From contig JAEWGQ010000184.1 in the NCBI GenBank assembly GCA_023388235.1, positions 1-9,682 on the forward strand: a DNA stretch of 9,682 nucleotides. The letters run 5' to 3'. The notes under the pieces were generated by a model that searched no databases, was not told the DNA's origin, and saw only the letters and a list, made by a program, of their open reading frames with translations. The stretch comes from Actinomycetes bacterium (lineage in GTDB: Bacteria > Actinomycetota > Actinomycetes > Actinomycetales > Cellulomonadaceae). Below, in pieces: positions 1 to 4,575 of this stretch (positions within the stretch are counted from its first letter, which is position 1; every line of letters starts with the position of its first letter). Both the position numbers and the translations under genes were made by a program.

Positions 1-19
1 AGGACGAAGGAGAGAACCC

Positions 20-57
20 TTGCCCTCGCCGCCGATGCAGCGGCTAGCCTCGGCGCG
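20..57 (+). promoter_or_regulatory. putative leaderless promoter of the first gene
   Basis: A TAGCCT hexamer (45-50) fits the actinobacterial -10 pattern TANNNT and ends six bases before the GTG start at 57. Transcription would then begin at or next to the start codon, giving a leaderless mRNA. TTGCCC at 20-25 is a possible but weak -35 with a long 19-base spacer. No Shine-Dalgarno sequence precedes the GTG, which agrees with leaderless initiation. This is inference from sequence and spacing only. Confidence 0.5.
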
Positions 58-527
58 TGACCACGCCCGCCGCGACGTACCCGCCCCCGCCCGGCAGCCG
101 ACCCTGGGGCCGCGCCGCACGGGACGCCTGGAGCGTCCAGTGGCGGTGCCAGGCGGTCATGGGCGTGCTCGGGCTGGTCGCGACGATCGTGCTCGCCGTC
201 TCGACAGCGTCCGTCGACGGGTCGGGCCTCGTGGGCTTCGTCTGGCTCGCGCACGCGGTGCTGACGCTGGTCGTGGGGTACCCCGTCGGCACGGTCACGG
301 GCCGTCTCCTGCCCGAGCAACCGACCCGCGCGACGGCGTCCTGGTCCTTCGCGCTCGCCGGGGCGGCCGCGGGCGCGGTCATCATGGTGGCGACGAACCC
401 CGCGGTGCTCGCCGCGTACGCCCTGTTCGGAGCCGTCGTGGCCGGCAGCGCCCGCGCGTGGGCGCACCGGGCGATCGTCGAGCGCACCACCGGCACCGCC
501 GCGGCGCCCGCGACGCTGCCCGTCTAG
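57..527 (+). CDS. small four-helix membrane protein, unknown function
   Basis: A 156-residue protein with a short Pro-rich cytoplasmic N-terminus (about residues 1-28) and four hydrophobic segments near residues 34-52, 58-81, 95-113 and 116-135. A short Ala/Thr tail follows. I recognise no catalytic motif and cannot name the family; Gly/Ala-rich helices of this kind are common in small actinobacterial inner-membrane proteins. The GTG start at 57 is chosen because a TANNNT element sits at leaderless distance and the reading starts just before the Pro-rich head. Its stop codon lies in a CTAG shared with the stop of the convergent phosphoesterase gene, so the two genes overlap by four bases with no room for a terminator. 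Longer overlapping plus-strand frames lack membrane segments and look like GC artefacts. Confidence 0.75.
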   Translation: MTTPAATYPPPPGSRPWGRAARDAWSVQWRCQAVMGVLGLVATIVLAVSTASVDGSGLVGFVWLAHAVLTLVVGYPVGTVTGRLLPEQPTRATASWSFALAGAAAGAVIMVATNPAVLAAYALFGAVVAGSARAWAHRAIVERTTGTAAAPATLPV

Positions 528-1036
528 GGCGTCCCGCCGCCGGTGCGGCCGGACGCGCGCCGACGCCCGCGGAGAGGGAAGCGGACGAGCACGTCGGCGC
601 CGTCCTGCGACCACCAGGTGAGCGTCACCTCGTCCGCCGTCGCGCGGATCGGGAGCAGCTCGTGCAGCGCGTCGACCTCGTCCCCGGCGAGCGCCGCGCC
701 GACGGACAGGTGCGGGACCACGTCGTCGAACGCCCCGCCGTACGGCGGCCACTGCGGGAAGGCGGCCGCGAGCAGCTCCGTGAGCCGGAGGAACGGTCCG
801 GCGGGGTCGGGGGCCAGGTACGTGAGCCCGCCGGGGAAGCGCCCCACCGCGGACAGCCGGAAGTCGAAGGCCGGGACCGGCTCGAGCACCGTCCGGAGCG
901 TCCGCACGAGGTCGTCGTCCACGTCGGCCCGGTCCACGAACGGTCCGAGCACCGTGATGTGCGGGCACACGGGCGCGAGACGGGGGGTGACCGCGTCGAG
1001 CACCGGCACGGGCACCTGGATCACCGTGTGCCCCAC
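524..1036 (-). CDS. 2H phosphoesterase, 2'-5' RNA ligase family protein
   Basis: A 170-residue protein with both signature motifs of the 2H phosphoesterase superfamily: His26-Ile-Thr28 (in PHITVLGPF) and His109-Leu-Ser111 (in PHLSVG), 83 residues apart as expected for the two-lobed fold. The first strand TVIQVPVP at the N-terminus also fits. Family members cleave or join 2',5' linkages or hydrolyse cyclic phosphates in RNA and nucleotides. The true substrate cannot be read from sequence, and the 'ligase' name is historical. The GTG at 1036 is the only start codon in this frame between the upstream gene's stop and the first strand; its ribosome-binding site is weak. The Arg/Gly-rich C-terminal tail (about 156-170) is probably disordered. 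It lies 62 bases behind the HEAT-like gene and is likely co-transcribed with it. Confidence 0.85.
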   Translation of the reverse strand: MGHTVIQVPVPVLDAVTPRLAPVCPHITVLGPFVDRADVDDDLVRTLRTVLEPVPAFDFRLSAVGRFPGGLTYLAPDPAGPFLRLTELLAAAFPQWPPYGGAFDDVVPHLSVGAALAGDEVDALHELLPIRATADEVTLTWWSQDGADVLVRFPLRGRRRASGRTGGGTP

Positions 1037-1098
1037 CGGGCCGGTCTGCCCGCCCCCGGCGTGCGCTCGGACCGGCGGCGTGCCGGTCCCACCGTCCC

Positions 1099-1482
1099 TC
1101 ACCGGGGCTCCGCGACGCCGCGGACGTCGTCGTAGCCGTCGACGGCCCGCGGGTCGACGTCCGCCGGGTCCGCCTCGGCGCGCGCCGCCAGCGACCGGGC
1201 CACGGTGAGGGCGTCGTCGCCGAGCCGCCCGAACCGCCGGGCGACGTGCCCGAGGCACAGGCCGGCCAGCCCCAGCAGCGGGCTGCCCGACCTCGCCCGC
1301 GTCCCGGCCTCCACGCACACGCGCTCGACGAAGGCCGCGTCGTCGTCGTGCAGCGCCGCACCGACGAGCGCCCTCGCCGCGTCGTCCTCCGCCGAGGGGT
1401 CGTGCAGCGCCCGCTCCAGCGCGGCGACGACGACGTCGTGGGGGAGCGCCGGAGGGTCCCGGAACGTGCGGCGGGGCGCCAT
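1099..1482 (-). CDS. small HEAT-repeat-like protein
   Basis: A 127-residue, acidic, all-helical protein without signal peptide or membrane segment. The middle (about residues 44-85) contains an LxGLAGLCLGHVARRFG-type stretch preceded by a helix with FVERVCVEA. This resembles small actinobacterial HEAT-like proteins, some annotated as immunity or helical-repeat proteins, so a role in protein-protein contact is plausible but unproven. The C-terminus ends in a YDDV-type acidic segment also seen in such proteins. The ATG at 1482 is preceded by TAGCAT with a six-base gap, suggesting a leaderless transcript. The 2H phosphoesterase gene follows in the same direction. Family assignment rests on remembered pattern only. 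Confidence 0.65.
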   Translation of the reverse strand: MAPRRTFRDPPALPHDVVVAALERALHDPSAEDDAARALVGAALHDDDAAFVERVCVEAGTRARSGSPLLGLAGLCLGHVARRFGRLGDDALTVARSLAARAEADPADVDPRAVDGYDDVRGVAEPR

Positions 1483-1488
1483 CCCGCG

Positions 1489-1494
1489 ATGCTA
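1489..1494 (-). promoter_or_regulatory. -10 element for a leaderless transcript
   Basis: On the minus strand TAGCAT (TANNNT pattern) ends six bases before the ATG at 1482, placing the likely transcription start on the start codon. No Shine-Dalgarno sequence is visible and no good -35 could be assigned. The element sits between the HEAT-like gene and the terminator hairpin of the upstream gene, where an operon promoter is expected. Confidence 0.5.
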
Positions 1495-1513
1495 GCGGCC
1501 GGGGGAGGACGGC

Positions 1514-1548
1514 CGAAGGCCCGGCACCGCGGGGGTGCCGGGCCTTCG
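1514..1548 (-). terminator. strong GC hairpin terminator after the DUF5324-like gene
   Basis: A perfect 15-bp inverted repeat (CGAAGGCCCGGCACC paired with GGTGCCGGGCCTTCG) with a 5-base loop at 1529-1533 starts 15 bases after the stop codon of the minus-strand gene at 1564. There is no long U-tract, as is common for actinobacterial terminators. It insulates that gene from the downstream promoter at 1489-1494. Confidence 0.85.
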
Positions 1549-1563
1549 TCGTGCGCGTGCCGG

Positions 1564-2490
1564 TCAGGCGTTCGCGGCGCCCTCGTCGGTGCCCGCGGTG
1601 CCCTCGCTCGCCGCGCCCGCGTCCGGCTTCTTCGGGGCCGCGCGGCGCTGGGTCGCCTTCTTGGTCGCCTCGGAGACCTTCTCGGTCGCGTCGGCGACGC
1701 GCTCCTCGACGTCCTCGCGGACCTCGGCGACGCGCTCGGCGGCCTTCTTGGTGGCCTCGCGGCCCCGGGCCACGGCCTCGCCGGCCGCCTCGCCCACGGC
1801 CTCCGCCGCGTCGCCGGCCCGCGCCCGGAGCTGGTCGGCCGCCGGCGCCTCGGGCTCCCAGGGCTCGGCCCAGGGGTCGGTGGTGGTGCGCGACCGGGTC
1901 CAGGCGAACACCGCGGCGCCCGCCCCGACCAGGGTCGCGAACAGGAAGAACCGCTTCGCGCCCTTGTGCTGCTTCTTCTCGGCCTGCTTGGCGGCGGCAG
2001 CCGCAGCCGCGGCAGCCGCGGCGGCACGGGCCTTCTTCTTCCCGGCCTCGGCGTCGGCGACGTGCTCGATCGCGGACCCGGCGCGCTCGGCGGCCTCGTT
2101 GACCGCCTGCACGAGCTTCGGCAGCAGGTCCTCGACGAGCTTGTCGTGCGCGGTGTCGATGACCGGGCCCGCCTTCTCCGCCGCCTTCTCGACCCGCGGG
2201 GCGGCCGCCTTGACGCTCTCCTTGTACAGGTGGTCGATCCGCGGGATCAGCCACTCGATCGCGCCCTCGACGCGCGGCTGCGTCCACTCCAGCGCGTGCT
2301 CGGCGGCGCCCTTCGCGGCGACGGCGGCGTCCGCGGCCTGCACCTTGGCGGTCGCGGCCAGCTTGCCGGCGCCGTCGGCGGCCCTGCTCCCCGCGTCGGC
2401 GAGCACGGCCGCGGCCTGCTCCTTGACGCGCTCGGAGGTCAGGTGGTCGGTGACGGTCTCGAGCTTGCTCCGTCGGGTCAGGAAGGCCAT
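1564..2490 (-). CDS. DUF5324-like Ala/Lys/Glu-rich helical membrane protein
   Basis: A 308-residue protein. Residues 1-150 are amphipathic helix rich in Ala, Lys and Glu, including a tryptophan-containing stretch around 69-90. Residues 151-155 are basic, 156-167 are twelve consecutive alanines, and 168-180 are basic again. One transmembrane helix follows (about 181-198), then a conserved-looking TTTDPWAEPWEP segment (202-213), and a second long charged helix (about 220-280) that resembles LEA or apolipophorin-like coiled coil. The Lys/Arg cluster before the helix predicts a cytoplasmic N-terminus. Streptomyces carries a DUF5324 protein in the same place beside cyclophilin, rhomboid and crgA, so I assign it to that family by context and style; the function is unknown. 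ATG at 2490 is preferred over GTG at 2496 because GGGAGAG (2498-2504 on the other strand) is correctly spaced for the ATG. Any longer frame upstream runs antisense to the cyclophilin gene. Confidence 0.75.
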   Translation of the reverse strand: MAFLTRRSKLETVTDHLTSERVKEQAAAVLADAGSRAADGAGKLAATAKVQAADAAVAAKGAAEHALEWTQPRVEGAIEWLIPRIDHLYKESVKAAAPRVEKAAEKAGPVIDTAHDKLVEDLLPKLVQAVNEAAERAGSAIEHVADAEAGKKKARAAAAAAAAAAAAKQAEKKQHKGAKRFFLFATLVGAGAAVFAWTRSRTTTDPWAEPWEPEAPAADQLRARAGDAAEAVGEAAGEAVARGREATKKAAERVAEVREDVEERVADATEKVSEATKKATQRRAAPKKPDAGAASEGTAGTDEGAANA

Positions 2491-2568
2491 GTCCACACTC
2501 TCCCGCTCAGCTGGTCCGATGGCCTCCCACTCTGCCACCGTCGGGGCTCCGGCGCAGGTGGCAGGCGC

Positions 2569-2589
2569 GTGTTCGTCCCGCGTGAACAC
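2569..2589. promoter_or_regulatory. inverted repeat GTGTTC-N9-GAACAC, candidate operator
   Basis: Two perfect 6-base half-sites separated by nine bases span 21 bp, two helical turns, in the 148-bp gap between the divergent DUF5324-like gene and the cyclophilin gene. The geometry suits a dimeric helix-turn-helix regulator acting on either gene. The orientation is the reverse of an SOS box (GAAC-N4-GTTC), so LexA is not implied. I could not identify a convincing -35/-10 pair for either gene in this gap. Confidence 0.35.
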
Positions 2590-2638
2590 CGGATCCCCAC
2601 CAGGTCGGCGCACAGCGGTCCGTGACAGGATGACGGGC

Positions 2639-3178
2639 ATGCACGCGACCCTGCACACGAACCGTGGCGACATCCGCCTGGAGCTCTTCGAGAACCACGC
2701 CCCGAAGACCGTGGAGAACTTCCGCGGCCTCGCGACCGGCGAGAAGGAGTGGACCGACCCGGCGACGGGCGAGAAGCGCACCTCCCCGCTGTACGACGGC
2801 GTCGTCTTCCACCGCGTCATCGACGGCTTCATGATCCAGGGTGGCGACCCCCTGGGTTCGGGCCGCGGCGGCCCGGGCTACACCTTCGACGACGAGATCC
2901 ACCCCGAGCTGCGCTTCTCCGAGCCGTACCTGCTCGCGATGGCGAACGCCGGCCTGCGCCGCGACCCGGTCACCGGCCAGGTGGGCGGGACCAACGGCTC
3001 GCAGTTCTTCATCACCGTGACCGAGACGCCGCACCTCAACGGCAAGCACACGATCTTCGGCAAGGTGGCGGACGACGAGAGCCGCGCGGTCGTCGACGCG
3101 ATCGCCACGACCCGCACCCGCCCGGGCGACCGGCCGGTCGAGGACGTGGTGATCGAGTCGGTGACGTTCGAGTCCTGA
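2639..3178 (+). CDS. ppiA: cyclophilin-type peptidyl-prolyl cis-trans isomerase
   Basis: A 179-residue single-domain cytoplasmic cyclophilin that isomerises Xaa-Pro bonds during protein folding. The family core is intact: FHRVIDGFMIQGGD (residues 57-70) supplies catalytic Arg59 with Phe64, Met65 and Gln67; GTNGSQFFI (117-125) supplies Gln122 and Phe124; PHLNGKHTIFG (131-141) supplies Leu133 and His137. The tryptophan that binds cyclosporin in human CypA is His132 here. An extra loop, about residues 34-50, is typical of actinobacterial members. The ATG at 2639 is chosen over the in-frame ATG at 2630 because AGGA (2627-2630) is 8 bases upstream of it and the family usually begins MHATLHTN. No signal peptide is present. 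The rhomboid gene follows 7 bases after the stop. Confidence 0.95.
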   Translation: MHATLHTNRGDIRLELFENHAPKTVENFRGLATGEKEWTDPATGEKRTSPLYDGVVFHRVIDGFMIQGGDPLGSGRGGPGYTFDDEIHPELRFSEPYLLAMANAGLRRDPVTGQVGGTNGSQFFITVTETPHLNGKHTIFGKVADDESRAVVDAIATTRTRPGDRPVEDVVIESVTFES

Positions 3179-3185
3179 CGCCTCG

Positions 3186-4040
3186 ATGACCCACCCGCAG
3201 CCGGGCCCGGCAGCCCCGACCCCGCCGCCGGTCTGCCCGCGGCACCCCGACCGCGTCGCGTACGTGCGGTGCCAGCGGTGCGGCCGGCCGGCGTGCCCGG
3301 AGTGCCAGCGCCCGGCTGCGGTGGGCATCCAGTGCGTCGACTGCGTGCGGGACGCGGCGAAGGCCACGCGTCCCGCGCGCACGGCGTTCGGCGGGCGGGT
3401 CGGCACGGGCCGTCCCGTCGTCACCCTCACGCTGATCGCGCTCTGCGTGGTCTCGTACGTCCTGCAGCTGACGACGACGTCGTGGACGCAGGAGCTGGCG
3501 TTCGCGCCGGTGCTGGGGGAGTCCGAGCCGTGGCGGTTCCTCACCTCGGCGTTCCTGCACTCGCCCGGGCAGCTGCTGCACATCCTGTTCAACATGGTGG
3601 CCCTGTGGTCCGTCGGGCCGTTCCTCGAGGCGATGCTGGGGCGCTGGCGGTTCCTCGCCCTGTACCTGCTGAGCGCCGTCGGCGGGTCCGTCATGTTCCT
3701 GGTGCTCGCGTCGCCGTACGACCAGTCGTGGATCACCGGGCTCGTCGGGGCCTCGGGCGCCGTGTTCGGCCTGTTCGGGGCGGTGCTGGTGGTGCTGCGC
3801 CGCACCGGCCGCAGCGCCGGCGGGATCGTGGGCGTGCTCGTCGCCAACGCCGTCCTCGGCTTCGTGCTGCCCGGCGTCGCGTGGCAGGCGCACCTCGGCG
3901 GACTGCTGGTGGGCGCGGTGCTCGGCGCGGCGTTCGCGTACGCCCCGCGGGACCGGCGCCTCGCCGTTTCGGTCGGGGCCTGCGTCGGCATGGCCGTGGT
4001 GCTCGCTGCGACCGTCCTGGTGAGCTACGGGCGGGTCTGA
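3186..4040 (+). CDS. rhomboid family intramembrane serine protease with N-terminal zinc finger
   Basis: A 284-residue membrane protein. Residues 17-53 form a B-box-like zinc ribbon with CPRH, CQRC, CPEC and CVDC pairs (Cys17, His20, Cys29, Cys32, Cys37, Cys40, Cys50, Cys53). A rhomboid domain of six or seven helices follows (about 78-280). The active site is complete: the GASG motif places nucleophile Ser190, WQAHLGG places the His partner at 236, and HILFN places oxyanion residues His132 and Asn136. Rhomboids cut substrates within or near transmembrane helices; this one's substrates are unknown. The cytoplasmic zinc ribbon is common in actinobacterial rhomboids beside cyclophilin and crgA and may dock a partner. 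The ATG lies 7 bases after the cyclophilin stop with no clear ribosome-binding site, suggesting translational coupling. It converges on crgA. Confidence 0.92.
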   Translation: MTHPQPGPAAPTPPPVCPRHPDRVAYVRCQRCGRPACPECQRPAAVGIQCVDCVRDAAKATRPARTAFGGRVGTGRPVVTLTLIALCVVSYVLQLTTTSWTQELAFAPVLGESEPWRFLTSAFLHSPGQLLHILFNMVALWSVGPFLEAMLGRWRFLALYLLSAVGGSVMFLVLASPYDQSWITGLVGASGAVFGLFGAVLVVLRRTGRSAGGIVGVLVANAVLGFVLPGVAWQAHLGGLLVGAVLGAAFAYAPRDRRLAVSVGACVGMAVVLAATVLVSYGRV

Positions 4041-4043
4041 GCC

Positions 4044-4175
4044 TCGTCCCCAGCGTTGCTCACAGCTGTGGAATTACACCGGTGTAGTTATCCACAGGGT
4101 TGTGCACCCCTGGGGAAACGGCCCCGCGCGGCCTGGGGACAAGCGGTCCGGGGCTGGGGACGGCCCTGTGGTGGA
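4044..4175. other. cluster of DnaA-box-like sequences between rhomboid and crgA
   Basis: This convergent gap holds no gene. It contains one perfect DnaA box, TTATCCACA (4088-4096). Compared with the actinobacterial consensus TTGTCCACA, near-matches are TTGTCCCCA on the minus strand (4134-4142, 8 of 9), and TCGTCCCCA (4044-4052), TTGCTCACA (4056-4064) and TTGTGCACC (4100-4108), each 7 of 9. Weaker 6-of-9 matches on the minus strand lie at 4067-4075, 4111-4119, 4155-4163 and 4167-4175. In Actinobacteria this gene block lies near oriC, so an auxiliary DnaA-binding or titration site is a reasonable inference. The weak boxes could be chance. Confidence 0.45.
4066..4097. repeat. nested dyad around a TACACCGGTGTA palindrome
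   Basis: A perfect 12-base palindrome TACACCGGTGTA (4075-4086) is flanked by outer arms CTGTGGA (4066-4072) and TCCACAG (4091-4097), with unequal spacers AT and GTTA. The right outer arm overlaps the perfect DnaA box. The stretch is clearly more AT-rich than its surroundings. The palindrome has no spare loop bases, so it suits a DNA-binding dimer better than an RNA terminator. Confidence 0.6.
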
Positions 4176-4184
4176 CCGGCCGGG

Positions 4185-4200
4185 CCCGCGACCGCGCGGG
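4185..4200. terminator. weak candidate terminator hairpin for crgA
   Basis: CCCGCG and CGCGGG pair around a 4-base loop just downstream of the crgA stop on the minus strand. The stem is only 6 bp and there is no U-tract, so this is a weak candidate. No better hairpin was found in the convergent gap. Confidence 0.25.
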
Positions 4201-4207
4201 GACCGCG

Positions 4208-4456
4208 TCACTTCCAGCGGGTGGCCATCCCGAGGCCGCCGAGCGCGAACGCGAAGCCGATCGCGAGGTTCCACGAGCCGATCCCCGGGATCGGGAAGTC
4301 GAAGCTCGTCAGGTAGGTGACGACGATCCACAGCAGGCCCAGCACCAGCAGCCCGACGAGCACGGGGACGAACCACGGCGGGTTGACCGCGGGGCCGGCC
4401 GTACGCTCCGGCGGCGCGGTGTAGTGCGACTTCTGCCGCGTCCTCGACTTGGGCAC
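4208..4456 (-). CDS. crgA: cell division protein CrgA
   Basis: An 82-residue protein matching the CrgA (UPF0233) family in length and layout: a basic N-terminus beginning PKSRTR, then TM1 (about residues 28-47, PWFVPVLVGLLVLGLLWIVV), a short external loop with the typical FPIPGIGSWN, TM2 (about 61-78), and a terminal TRWK. CrgA is an actinobacterial divisome factor that interacts with FtsZ and penicillin-binding proteins in Mycobacterium and Streptomyces and affects septation. The GTG start at 4456 follows a clear AGGAG (4463-4467 on the other strand) with six intervening bases. It is transcribed divergently from the DUF881 operon and faces the rhomboid gene at its 3' end, its usual position in Actinobacteria. 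Confidence 0.97.
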   Translation of the reverse strand: MPKSRTRQKSHYTAPPERTAGPAVNPPWFVPVLVGLLVLGLLWIVVTYLTSFDFPIPGIGSWNLAIGFAFALGGLGMATRWK

Positions 4457-4529
4457 GGGATGCTCCTGACCTCGACCGGCTGACCTTCACGGGTGCTCCC
4501 GCCGTCCTCCTGTGGACGGACGCACGGCA

Positions 4530-4551
4530 GCCACGAACGTGGCCTAGCGTA
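4530..4551. promoter_or_regulatory. divergent promoter with overlapping -10 elements and a dyad
   Basis: TAGCGT (4545-4550, plus) and TACGCT (4551-4546, minus) are overlapping TANNNT hexamers within the near-symmetric CTAGCGTAG. The plus copy would start transcription near 4557, about 19 bases before the DUF881 ATG. The minus copy would serve crgA with a leader of about 80-90 bases. Just upstream of the plus copy is GCCACG-AA-CGTGGC (4530-4543), a perfect 6-bp dyad in the -35/-10 spacer, a natural operator position. No consensus -35 is seen. Inference from pattern. Confidence 0.4.
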
Positions 4552-4575
4552 GTGGCGAGACCGAGGGGGAGAGGC

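Noticed and set aside
1..56. tRNA or other RNA gene before the first coding region
   Set aside because: Only 56 bases are available and no cloverleaf arm or conserved T-loop was seen.
524..2287. 587-residue minus-strand open frame running through three genes
   Set aside because: Only its end (524-1036) encodes a recognisable 2H protein. The rest is low-complexity Arg/Gly text out of frame with the HEAT-like and DUF5324-like genes, a usual GC-rich artefact.
2630..2632. ATG at 2630 as the cyclophilin start
   Set aside because: The AGG lies directly against it with no spacer, whereas AGGA is well placed for ATG at 2639.
1535..3178. 547-residue plus-strand frame as one protein joined to cyclophilin
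   Set aside because: The first part is antisense to the DUF5324-like gene and is Ala/Ser low complexity. The cyclophilin has a proper ribosome-binding site and family start at 2639.
2507..3991. 494-residue minus-strand frame antisense to cyclophilin and rhomboid
   Set aside because: No domain text; both sense genes have complete active sites and the expected synteny.
4552..4575. GTG at 4552 as start of the DUF881 gene
   Set aside because: It sits one base after the proposed -10 and has no ribosome-binding site. ATG at 4576 has GGGGGAG directly upstream.
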